Origin: a virus
Strand: one strand, 5' to 3'
DNA length: 35,368 bases
IMG/VR virus record: IMGVR_UViG_3300009503_000062
Span: 1 to 35,368 of that record
Position 1 is the first letter of the stretch. Each line of letters begins with the position of its first letter. Both the position numbers and the translations under genes were made by a program. Positions 26,266-34,084 of the stretch are shown piece after piece. The notes beneath the pieces are model-generated. The model made no database searches, was not told the DNA's origin, and saw nothing but the letters and a program-made list of their open reading frames with translations.

Positions 26266-28197
26266 ATGAACGATAAATTTAAATATGCGCCCGGAAAACC
26301 CGGATTTGGAACAAAAGGAGATAAAGGTGAAAATGGCCAACAGGGTATATCTATGTACTTCACAGATTTAGATCCTATTTCTGATAGTATGATATTAACA
26401 TCGAGAATTCAAACAAATAAAACTTTATGGAAAAATGAAGATTCTTTTCTTCCTGATGGTAGAGCATATGTTACCGGTGATTTATTTATAGATAAAGAAG
26501 GAAAAACTTATGAAATAAATGCTGAAACGCATACATATCAATATAAATTATCAAATTTAAACACAGGTGGAATATTTATTCCTCTTGGAATATCAAGTGA
26601 TAATAATTTTAAAAGATATTTTAACAATAATTCATCTCCAAAATACATAATAGATAATGTATATACAACAACCGGCGCAATTAATTATACTGCAATTCCA
26701 GATAAAATATATGGAATTCCTCCTCAAAATTTCGCAAGAATAGAATACACTAATATTAAACAAGGTACTGATGGAAGCACATACGCATTTACAGTTTATT
26801 CATTGGCTGATCCAAGCGGAAATGCTCAAGAAGAAAGTAATAAAGCATTAGCAATAACATATAGTGATAAAGATAAATATTTTCACATAGGAAATAAAGA
26901 TGATAGTGGAAAAATAAGAAATGTATCTTTAGTATTTGATGTTTCAAGTTTAAGAAGATACTCTAAAGGAGTAAAAATTAATGATCCTTCTGGCGCAATT
27001 TTAACGAATTATGAAATAAATGCAAATTCATTATTTGATGGAAATTTTAATCCCGAGCCAGATTCATTTTATGGAGGATTTATCAATGCATCTGATGCCT
27101 TTATACATTGGAATCTTTTGGATTTTTTAAATGGAAATTATAGTGAATCTTATTATGTATATGGAGACTTATATTTTTATGAATATATTCCTTCTTATAA
27201 TGGTCAAACATATCGATTTGATGCATCTATTGTAAGACCTATGATATTTCAAAATATAATGTCTTATTCTACCGCAGATGGCTCAGTAAAAATAACAAAT
27301 TTAAATCCTACAGGAACATACGCATATTACATGAAGCTATATAGAAATGGGTGGTCAAGAAAATCAAACACTAAGTATTTGTATAATGGAACTGTAAGTG
27401 TTACGCCACTTCAAGCGTTAAATGAACCGTCTATAGCACATTGGGTTGGAAGTGTTCCTTCGAGTAGCACATTCTTTAATGTAGATTCTAATACAACATG
27501 GAGTGTATCATTTGTTCCATCAGTTTCATGGATATCCTCTCTTATATGCACCAGTTCAGGATATGATGGATCTATTGGGTTTTTCATATCTGCTAATACT
27601 GGAGATGCAAGAAGCACAAAGATGAGAGTAACCGCAAAAGGTGGATTGTATCAAGATGTATCAATTTCTCAGGTAGCTAATACTAGAAATGTAACTATAT
27701 CCACAAATACTTCATACGGACCTTATTATACTCCTGATACTCATGGATGGGGTGGATATAAATTAGATGTATCTAACGGAATTTCTTTAACAAATCTTCC
27801 TTCAGATACATCTGTTAATATACAGTTTGTAAGTTATATTCATGCAGTTAATAATAATCCTACTGATCCAATTCAATCGGCAAGTAAATTACTTATTTAT
27901 AAAAATAATTCTAATGTTAATGATATTAATATTGGATCTACATTAATAGATGTGGGCACAACTTTTGATGCCAGTTCGTCTTATACATTATATAATATAA
28001 GATCATCTGATATAATAAGAGTTGATTATTACCCAATTAATACATTTGCTTATGAAATAAATGAAAACTTGGATTCATCTGAAGGAAATTGGGATGTTAG
28101 TATAGGATTTAATGTATATGTACAATATGTTAGTGGAACTCCTATTAATATTACAAATAACGGTTATGGAAAATCTTATCATATAGACATACGATAA
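26266..28197 (+). CDS. fibre/spike protein with collagen-like N-terminus and BACON domain (paralogue B)
   Basis: This is a 643-aa protein. Residues 3-27 are collagen-like (APGKPGFGTKGDKGENGQQG). Residues about 28-370 are paralogous to the preceding 356-aa protein. A BACON-like domain follows at about 373-471 (VSVTPLQALNEP...FFNVDSNTTWSVSFVPSVSWISS...FFISANTGDARSTKMRVTAKGGLYQDVSISQVAN). A last beta-rich domain (about 472-643, NVTISTNTSYGPYYTPD...) may be a receptor-binding tip. The architecture looks like paralogue A plus an acquired glycan-binding tail. The gap to A is 15 nt, so both are co-expressed. Confidence 0.65.
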   Translation: MNDKFKYAPGKPGFGTKGDKGENGQQGISMYFTDLDPISDSMILTSRIQTNKTLWKNEDSFLPDGRAYVTGDLFIDKEGKTYEINAETHTYQYKLSNLNTGGIFIPLGISSDNNFKRYFNNNSSPKYIIDNVYTTTGAINYTAIPDKIYGIPPQNFARIEYTNIKQGTDGSTYAFTVYSLADPSGNAQEESNKALAITYSDKDKYFHIGNKDDSGKIRNVSLVFDVSSLRRYSKGVKINDPSGAILTNYEINANSLFDGNFNPEPDSFYGGFINASDAFIHWNLLDFLNGNYSESYYVYGDLYFYEYIPSYNGQTYRFDASIVRPMIFQNIMSYSTADGSVKITNLNPTGTYAYYMKLYRNGWSRKSNTKYLYNGTVSVTPLQALNEPSIAHWVGSVPSSSTFFNVDSNTTWSVSFVPSVSWISSLICTSSGYDGSIGFFISANTGDARSTKMRVTAKGGLYQDVSISQVANTRNVTISTNTSYGPYYTPDTHGWGGYKLDVSNGISLTNLPSDTSVNIQFVSYIHAVNNNPTDPIQSASKLLIYKNNSNVNDINIGSTLIDVGTTFDASSSYTLYNIRSSDIIRVDYYPINTFAYEINENLDSSEGNWDVSIGFNVYVQYVSGTPINITNNGYGKSYHIDIR

Positions 28198-28216
28198 AAA
28201 TTAAAAATAAAAGAAA

Positions 28217-29023
28217 ATGAAAATAGAGAATATTTATAACTTCATTAACAGTAAATTATTTACTATAATAATTATAATAGGACTTATTATTTTTAGCGCA
28301 ATGCAATGTTCTAGAATAAAAGAACTAAAAAGACAAAAGGATATAAGTGATCAAAATCAAGCTGCTCTTACAGATTCTTTAAGTTTTCAAAAATTAAGAA
28401 ATAAAGAACTTCAGATATCTATTCCAACTCTTATTTCTACTATAGATGAACTTAAAGTACTTAATAGAGAATTATATTTTAAAGTTAAAGAACAAAATCA
28501 ACATATAATAGATTTAAATAATGCTATTATTGTATTACATCAAGATTCTGCGACTTTAGCTAAAGCACTTGATGAAAAGAATAAAATAATACAAAAATTA
28601 TTAAAAGTTGATGATAATTTATATATAGCTGGGTGGACTCTTCCATTTAAATATGATTCAACTAACTTTGAAGTGCTTACAGGAAAAACATATATAGCAG
28701 TTACTAATAAAAATCCTCTTGAATTAGCTCACGTAAATACAGAATTAATTAATAAAACTACACAAATTGATTTAACATTTGGGCATAAAGAAGAAAATGG
28801 ATTGATAAGAGTATACATTCAATCTGCATATCCAGGATTTACTGCAAAATCATTACAAGGTGTTTTAATTGATCCTAACGAATATTCATCAAAGGCAAAG
28901 AAAAATTCTTGGTTTAAAGGATTTGGAATAGGGCCTCAAGCAACAATGGGGTTCAACGTTGCAACGGGAAAATATGGATTAGTTTTAGGAGTTGGAGTAC
29001 ATTATACAATTTATGGATTTTAA
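28217..29023 (+). CDS. membrane-anchored coiled-coil protein, possible spanin-like
   Basis: This 268-aa protein has a short N-terminal stretch and then one membrane segment at about 14-30 (LFTIIIIIGLIIFSAMQ), C31 next to it, and a coiled coil to about 115 (KELKRQKDISDQNQAALTDSL...NQHIIDLNNAIIVLHQD). The C-terminal half is beta-rich and ends in a Gly/aromatic pattern (GFGIGPQATMGFNVATGKYGLVLGVGVHYTIYGF), a layout I associate with inner-membrane coiled-coil proteins of Bacteroidota phages. This topology fits an inner-membrane spanin subunit (Rz-like) or another envelope protein. C31 is not preceded by a good lipobox. It is the only membrane protein in the run. Function is inference. Confidence 0.45.
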   Translation: MKIENIYNFINSKLFTIIIIIGLIIFSAMQCSRIKELKRQKDISDQNQAALTDSLSFQKLRNKELQISIPTLISTIDELKVLNRELYFKVKEQNQHIIDLNNAIIVLHQDSATLAKALDEKNKIIQKLLKVDDNLYIAGWTLPFKYDSTNFEVLTGKTYIAVTNKNPLELAHVNTELINKTTQIDLTFGHKEENGLIRVYIQSAYPGFTAKSLQGVLIDPNEYSSKAKKNSWFKGFGIGPQATMGFNVATGKYGLVLGVGVHYTIYGF

Positions 29024-29040
29024 AATAAAATAATGAATAT

Positions 29041-30822
29041 ATGGCAAATATAACTACAACAAATATTTCAAAATACGTTTTACTAAATGATTTTCTTCTT
29101 TTAGAATATGAATTCAATAGAGATGGCCAAGAAACTGTATTATCAGATGCATTTGTTGTTGATACATGTATAGGCTTAACAAAAGCATTTTATGAAAGTA
29201 ATAACGCAATAGGATTAACAAATAATGCGCTTAAATTAAATTCTATACCTACAAATACTCAAAGAACATCCTGGTTAATAGATACTGATACTCCAGAAAT
29301 AACATATCAATCATTTTGGTCAGATTCTTCCGTTCAAATATCACAACCATATAAATGTGATACTATCAAACTTCACGTGATAGCGGGTTATAACTTTGAA
29401 GATGTTGGAGGATTTCTTTTACAAGTTAGAGCAGATTCTGAAAATGGCTTAGTTGATTTGTCGAATTTTACATATATAAAACAATTATCAGGATCTGAGA
29501 TAGGAGATGTTATTAAATTTTCTCCAAATACATTATTTTTAGGAAATAGATTTTATGATAAATACATAGAATTTAAAGTTCCTTCTGTTCATGAACTTGG
29601 GTTAAATACACCTTCAACATTATTAGGAGATACATTAGGTGTAAAAAATTTATCAGATGTTTATATAACATATAGCACAATATTTGACGTAATAAAAGGA
29701 GAATTTGTACTAGATGAGATAATAAATGTACAACTTCCTGTTGAAAGTGTAGCTGATAAATTTAATTGTTTTATAGCTGAATCTACAGAAGGAGATTATA
29801 TAGAATATTATGCAACATGGGAAAATGATATAATAGGAGAGTATATGGGAGAAATTGAAAGTGGAAGGATAAGACTTTATACTTCTAATAACCCAAATGA
29901 TAATTATGAAAGTTTCGTAGATTCTTATGGCCCGAATGCTAGAAAATGGGTTATTATACATGAAATAGATGTACTAGAACAAATTCCTCCATCAACATCT
30001 TTATTAACTCAAAGATTTTCATTTACACAAGATAGTAATTTCTCTGAACCAAATTATTTTAGACCAATTTTAAAAAATTCTGATATAGATGCAACTTATA
30101 TGATACAATATACATGTAGATTAGTAAATAGAATGGATGGAACACAAATAATAAGAAAAGCTTCATTTTCTTCTAATAATCCTAAAAAATATGGATTAAG
30201 ATTTACAAGATTAAATGTAGATAATATAATTCCATATAAAATATTCAATAAAATAGAATCAGAAAAACCTAATATAAATATGGGAAGTTCTCCTGAAAAA
30301 GTAAAATATGTAAAAGTATTTTATGATACAGTGTCAGTTGTTATGAATGCATTTAATGAAGTTTTTCCACAAGGAACGGGACCCTTATTCTTAAAATCAT
30401 ATGACTCTGTGTATAAATTTAAATTTGAAAAAATAGACACAAATGGAAATAAAGTAAATGTTGATTTATCTGGAGCTTATAATTATGCGCTTTTATTTAA
30501 ATTAGATGATAATACTAAGATAGAAATATCTCCAACATATTCAACAAATATGAATACTACTATAGGAGAAATTGAGTTTAAGATTACAGAAGATCAATCA
30601 TCAATTCTTCAAAAGCAAAAGAAAAACACATATTCAATAATAATTAAAAATCCAAATGGAACATCATATACTTTTTATGAAGGTGTTTATTATCCATTAT
30701 CTAGACAAGATGAAGTGATTCAAAATTATAAGAGTATGTATACTGTAACAGATTTACAAAATAAAGTAACTGAATTGCAAACAGAGGTAGAAAGATTAAA
30801 AATTAACAATAATTTGATATAA
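29041..30822 (+). CDS. virion structural protein with C-terminal coiled coil
   Basis: This 593-aa protein lacks signal peptide and enzyme motifs. The N-terminal half is beta-rich (ISKYVLLNDFLLLEYEFNRDGQETV...). A jelly-roll or Ig-like layout continues to about 565, and the last 24 residues form a short coiled coil (VTDLQNKVTELQTEVERLKI) likely to trimerise or dimerise. It precedes the tail tube gene once the inserted TnpB-like module is disregarded, so a tail-tube-proximal or baseplate role is plausible. Family not recognised. The hairpin at 30833-30873 follows its stop. Confidence 0.5.
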   Translation: MANITTTNISKYVLLNDFLLLEYEFNRDGQETVLSDAFVVDTCIGLTKAFYESNNAIGLTNNALKLNSIPTNTQRTSWLIDTDTPEITYQSFWSDSSVQISQPYKCDTIKLHVIAGYNFEDVGGFLLQVRADSENGLVDLSNFTYIKQLSGSEIGDVIKFSPNTLFLGNRFYDKYIEFKVPSVHELGLNTPSTLLGDTLGVKNLSDVYITYSTIFDVIKGEFVLDEIINVQLPVESVADKFNCFIAESTEGDYIEYYATWENDIIGEYMGEIESGRIRLYTSNNPNDNYESFVDSYGPNARKWVIIHEIDVLEQIPPSTSLLTQRFSFTQDSNFSEPNYFRPILKNSDIDATYMIQYTCRLVNRMDGTQIIRKASFSSNNPKKYGLRFTRLNVDNIIPYKIFNKIESEKPNINMGSSPEKVKYVKVFYDTVSVVMNAFNEVFPQGTGPLFLKSYDSVYKFKFEKIDTNGNKVNVDLSGAYNYALLFKLDDNTKIEISPTYSTNMNTTIGEIEFKITEDQSSILQKQKKNTYSIIIKNPNGTSYTFYEGVYYPLSRQDEVIQNYKSMYTVTDLQNKVTELQTEVERLKINNNLI

Positions 30823-30832
30823 AAATCATAAA

Positions 30833-30873
30833 AAAATAATTTTCCTTAATATATATAATAAAAGGATTATTTT
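30833..30873. repeat. imperfect inverted repeat at the left edge of the TnpB-like module
   Basis: AAAATAAT (30833-30840) plus CCTT (30844-30847) pair with AAGG (30862-30865) plus ATTATTTT (30866-30873), with a 3-base bulge. It could be a terminator for the 593-aa gene or the subterminal hairpin of an IS605-like element end. Confidence 0.4.
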
Positions 30874-30995
30874 ATGTGGGTAAAATCTAAAGAATTTAAA
30901 AAAAATACTTGGTTTATCGAATCAAGCATTATATGAAAGACGTAAGAAAGGTTCATTAAAATATAAAATAGTTTGTTTATTTTTACTGGTTATAA
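30874..30995 (+). pseudogene. frameshifted small HTH protein relic
   Basis: From ATG 30874 the frame reads MWVKSKEFKKNT, then a one-base insertion near 30907-30910 shifts to GLSNQALYERRKKGSLKYKI. A second shift near 30970 gives FVYFYWL and TAA at 30993-30995. The restored reading has the same layout as the HTH at 353-535: W near the start, G-x-x-x-Q-x-L, R-K-x-G, Y-K, F-x-Y-x-L. It is therefore a broken copy of a HTH gene that once preceded the TnpB-like gene. Sequencing error is an alternative, but two errors would be needed. Confidence 0.6.
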
Positions 30996-31015
30996 AAAAA
31001 TGTTACAAGAGCAAA

Positions 31016-32314
31016 ATGAAAACGATTAAACTTCCATACAAATCATCTGAAGATTTAACACCTATACTTAAACAATATTCATCTGTTGTTAGGTATAGTT
31101 ATAATCGTTTTCTTGAAAATAAAACAGAAAAAGAAGTTAGATATTTAACTAAATCATTAAGTAACATTGATTTGTTAAACTCTTGGTTAATTCAATGCGC
31201 AATTAAAGACGCCAAAGCCATTCATATAAGATTTAAAGACGAAAAAGTTATATTTGGAGGAAAAAAGAATTTCATTGAAAGACTTAAGAACAAGATTTCT
31301 AATGAAGAATATCAACTTAAACGATTAAGTCCTATAAATATTCAAGGTGAAGAACTTAAACAAGGAAATCGTTCATTTAAGTTAGATATGATTGAAAACA
31401 ACCAAATCATCTTTAAATTAAGTAGGAATAAACATATTGAACTAAAATTGCCAAATTTAAGAAATAACATAGAGAATGAATTATTCAAGCTTCAACAACT
31501 TAATGAAGCTAAACATCAGAAAGGATGTACTTATTCAATTAGACTTGATTTAAAATATATCTATATAAGTTTTGAAGAATTTAAAAATGAAAAGGTCAGA
31601 AATTTAAATGAAAACAGATATTTAGGTATTGACTTAAATCCAGATACAATTGGAATTTCAATTTTAGATAATGGAAATGTTATCTATACTCAAGAATTTA
31701 GTTTGAAGCCTATTTTTAACAAAATTTTAAATGAAAAACTAAGTTCTAATTCAGATAGAATGAAATATTTTCAAAACAAATTAAAGTTTGAAACATTTGA
31801 GATAAGTAAATCTATTGCAAATCTAGCAAAATACTTTAATTGTAAATCAGTTTTTATTGAAGATTTACATTTTAAACGCTCATCAACAATAAAAATATCA
31901 AATAGAAAAAACAAAAATCTTTGGAAAAGAGAATTGTTTATCAATAACTTAAATAAGAGATTAAACATAGAAGGAATTAAACTTTATTCAGTTAATCCAG
32001 CTTACTCAAGTTTCATTGGAAATTTACAACATAACTATACAGATGCAGTAAATGCTTCAATAGAGATTGCAAGAAGGAGCTTTGAATATAAAGTAAAGAA
32101 AAACAAGAAAGCATTCTACCCAGATCTGTTGGTAAAACACCAATGGAAGGAAATGGCTGCTAAATATAAAGATTGGAAAGAATTCTTTCTTGAAATAAAA
32201 AACTTGAAATTGAAATATCGAGTTTCATTAAATGAATGCTTTCATAAATTTAATGTTTTTCAGCAAAATTCAAGTCATAAAAGTATGGTTTTAAATTATG
32301 TTTTTTATGACTAA
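31016..32314 (+). CDS. TnpB-like RuvC-domain nuclease lacking the zinc finger
   Basis: This is a 432-aa protein. The start MKTIKLPYKSSEDLTPILKQYSSVVRYSYNRF is typical of IS200/IS605 OrfB/TnpB relatives. RuvC catalytic positions are all present: D206 in YLGIDLNPDTIGISIL, E282 in FIEDLHF, and D343 in NYTDAVNASIEIARRS. The usual CxxC...CxxC zinc finger between RuvC-II and -III is absent; instead the region reads KNLWKRELFINNLNKRL...LYSVNPAYSSFIGN, the form seen in phage 'transposase' proteins of this type. TnpB enzymes are RNA-guided DNA nucleases that help elements persist. Whether this branch is guided is not known. The ORF is intact although its HTH neighbour is broken. It sits between structural genes, on the same strand. 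Confidence 0.8.
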   Translation: MKTIKLPYKSSEDLTPILKQYSSVVRYSYNRFLENKTEKEVRYLTKSLSNIDLLNSWLIQCAIKDAKAIHIRFKDEKVIFGGKKNFIERLKNKISNEEYQLKRLSPINIQGEELKQGNRSFKLDMIENNQIIFKLSRNKHIELKLPNLRNNIENELFKLQQLNEAKHQKGCTYSIRLDLKYIYISFEEFKNEKVRNLNENRYLGIDLNPDTIGISILDNGNVIYTQEFSLKPIFNKILNEKLSSNSDRMKYFQNKLKFETFEISKSIANLAKYFNCKSVFIEDLHFKRSSTIKISNRKNKNLWKRELFINNLNKRLNIEGIKLYSVNPAYSSFIGNLQHNYTDAVNASIEIARRSFEYKVKKNKKAFYPDLLVKHQWKEMAAKYKDWKEFFLEIKNLKLKYRVSLNECFHKFNVFQQNSSHKSMVLNYVFYD

Positions 32315-32320
32315 TTATTT

Positions 32321-32363
32321 AATTTATTGAATTTTGTATTTTAACAGAAGAAAACAATAAATT
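32321..32363. repeat. 9-bp inverted repeat downstream of the TnpB-like gene
   Basis: AATTTATTG (32321-32329) and CAATAAATT (32355-32363) form a perfect stem with a 25-base loop, in the 73-nt gap between the TnpB-like gene and the tail tube gene. It could be the element's right end or guide-RNA 3' structure, or a 5' leader structure of the tube mRNA. Confidence 0.4.
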
Positions 32364-32387
32364 GAAGATAAAATAGAGATTTAAAAT

Positions 32388-32987
32388 ATGAGTATTCTCA
32401 ATAGTAAAGCTAACATGTATGTCATCTGGTTTCCCAGAGACTTTTTTTATCCTGAAGTTAGAGAAAGATGGACTCCAGTTGTAAAAAGATTAAAACTTCC
32501 GTATGATTCTCTAGAAGATTTTATAAATGCAACTGTTCAAAGTGTAACATTTCCAGAATTTTCTTTCTCAAATGTTTCTCAACCACAAACAATGTTTAAT
32601 ATAACATATAGAGGAGGAAAAGAGCTTGAGCCATCTGTAGAAAAAACTATTTCAGTTTCATTTAAACTAACTGAAGGTTTTATCTCATATTGGATGTTTT
32701 TTGATCAAATAGAGTTATATCGAAAGTATTCAGCAACAGTTCCATTTTGGCCTTCGATGTATATTAGTTTTCTTGATCATCATGGATTTGAGTTAATGGC
32801 GTTTGAATTCAAACAAATTGTTCCTACATCATTATCACAATTAACTGTTGGATATTCTACAGTAGTTTCAGATTTTTCAACATTTTCTTTAGGCTTAAAA
32901 TACAATAGATATAAAATAATAAGAAGACTAGATAAAAATAATTATACAGTCGGAATTTCAAATTTAACCGGAGGTATTTTTGAGTAA
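32388..32987 (+). CDS. tail tube protein, gp19-like
   Basis: This 199-aa protein is slightly longer than T4 gp19 (163 aa). It has the tail-tube outline: an N-terminal helix-strand region, then VQSVTFPEFSFSNVSQPQTMFNITYRGGKELEPSVEKTISVSFKL (about 49-94), FISYWMFFDQIELY (about 98-111) and a C-terminal strand pair (LTVGYSTVVSDFSTFSLGLKYNRYKI). The central 'V...P.....' strand followed by a long basic/acidic loop and a W-containing helix is how distant gp19 homologues look. It polymerises into the inner tube through which DNA passes. It is the last plus-strand gene and its stop is 4 nt from the stop of the convergent resolvase gene. Confidence 0.75.
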   Translation: MSILNSKANMYVIWFPRDFFYPEVRERWTPVVKRLKLPYDSLEDFINATVQSVTFPEFSFSNVSQPQTMFNITYRGGKELEPSVEKTISVSFKLTEGFISYWMFFDQIELYRKYSATVPFWPSMYISFLDHHGFELMAFEFKQIVPTSLSQLTVGYSTVVSDFSTFSLGLKYNRYKIIRRLDKNNYTVGISNLTGGIFE

Positions 32988-32991
32988 AAAT

Positions 32992-33621
32992 TTATTTAAA
33001 AAGCTCTTTTTTTCTAAGTGTTTCTAGTGTCCAGAATGAATCTACTAAATCATCAATATGTATTATCCATTTTTTTGATCTAATAGTTTGAAATTTTTCT
33101 CTATAATTTTTTAGATTATTTTTAAATTCATTATCTATATCACTATTTATAAATTTTTCTATCATATCAAATTTTGTCATTCCTCTTTTTGAGCATTCAG
33201 CTACACTTTTTATTGTGATAGGAGAATAAGTGAACATATGATTTAGAGGAATGTATTCTTTTAACTTTAGCATAAGAATATATTTATAACCACTTAATTG
33301 TAGTACCACGTCACCTGACGATGCATAAGATAAACCTTCGAATGCGAGATAAGTATTATTATTAATAAAATTTTTAAGTGACGAGATGATTAAATTTGAG
33401 AGATACTCAGCATTTTCTATTTCATATCTCATTTTTTCAGATATATTCTTATGTTCAACTTTTACATCTGTTCTATCCACAATTTTAACACCAGAATTTT
33501 TAAAAGTTTCTACTATTTCTGGGTTTAAACCATAAGGCCAACTTATAAAATGATAAGTATTATTCGAAAAAATGCAAGCTGCAGGTTTATTTATTGAAAA
33601 ATCAATTCCTATAAGATTCAT
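32992..33621 (-). CDS. RuvC-like Holliday junction resolvase
   Basis: This 209-aa protein has an RNase H/RuvC fold: D7 in LIGIDFSINKPA, E95 in YLAFEGLSYASSG, and D190/D191 and D194 in IIHIDDLVDSFW near the C-terminus, giving the DED(D) set of phage resolvases. Size and the 'FEGLSYxSxG...' motif match the RuvC-like resolvases of large phages. It would cut branched DNA before packaging, like T4 gp49, although that enzyme is of a different fold. It is the last gene of a minus-strand run (helical unknown, SET, cupin, resolvase), 8 nt after the cupin gene, and converges with the tail tube gene. Confidence 0.8.
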   Translation of the reverse strand: MNLIGIDFSINKPAACIFSNNTYHFISWPYGLNPEIVETFKNSGVKIVDRTDVKVEHKNISEKMRYEIENAEYLSNLIISSLKNFINNNTYLAFEGLSYASSGDVVLQLSGYKYILMLKLKEYIPLNHMFTYSPITIKSVAECSKRGMTKFDMIEKFINSDIDNEFKNNLKNYREKFQTIRSKKWIIHIDDLVDSFWTLETLRKKELFK

Positions 33622-33629
33622 ATTTTATT

Positions 33630-34067
33630 TTATTCTGTAGTAAGACCATTAAATTTTTCTTTATCTGTTTCAGCATCTATTTTAGTTTTATGTATTGTTT
33701 TATCTTTATGATGAGGAGGTGCATATATAGTATAAAGTTTTAAATCACTTTTACCCGTGTTAATTATATTATGTTCTGAATCAGCGGGAACTATTATTCC
33801 ACTGCCATCTTCAACATCATATTCATTATCATTTATAATAACCTTTCCTTCACCATTTTCAAATCTAAAAAATTGATCATTATCATGAGTTTCAAGACCT
33901 ATATCTTCTCCAGGTTTAAGACTCATTACAACTAATTGAAGATTTTTTCCAGTATATAGAACTTTTCTGAAAAAATCATTTTCTAGAGTTTCTTCTTCTA
34001 TATTACTTTCAAAACCTCTTTTATGGGAATTTTCACTTTCATATAATTTTTCTTTAACCATTCTCAT
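33630..34067 (-). CDS. cupin-domain protein
   Basis: This 145-aa protein is a single cupin barrel. Motif 1 is GLETHDNDQFFRFENGEGKVII (about 57-78) with H61, Q65 and E70 as likely metal ligands; motif 2 is PADSEHNIINTG (94-105) with H99. The C-terminal YAPPHHKDKTIHKTK is the form of stand-alone cupins found in bacteria. Substrate cannot be predicted. The N-terminus MRMVKEKLYESEN shares V-K-E-x-L-x-E with the protein at 8423, a possible capsid-targeting sequence. It lies between the SET and resolvase genes, 17 and 8 nt from them. Confidence 0.8.
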   Translation of the reverse strand: MRMVKEKLYESENSHKRGFESNIEEETLENDFFRKVLYTGKNLQLVVMSLKPGEDIGLETHDNDQFFRFENGEGKVIINDNEYDVEDGSGIIVPADSEHNIINTGKSDLKLYTIYAPPHHKDKTIHKTKIDAETDKEKFNGLTTE

Positions 34068-34084
34068 AAAACAAAAAATTTATT

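Larger units (their letters stand above)
30833..32363 (+). mobile_element. candidate TnpB-like element (HTH relic + nuclease)
   Basis: This segment between two tail genes holds a frameshifted HTH gene and an intact TnpB-like gene. It is bordered by an imperfect hairpin on the left and a 9-bp inverted repeat on the right (AATTTATTG at 32321-32329, CAATAAATT at 32355-32363). No TnpA (Y1 or serine transposase) gene is present, so any movement would be non-autonomous or by homing-like transfer. Borders are provisional. Confidence 0.4.

Noticed and set aside
31016-32314. Autonomous IS605-type transposon
   Set aside because: No TnpA transposase gene, and element ends are not established; only the TnpB-like part is supported.
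32987-33010. Bidirectional terminator between the tail tube and resolvase genes
   Set aside because: Only a weak GAG/CTC pairing with A/T filling; no convincing hairpin in the short convergent gap.
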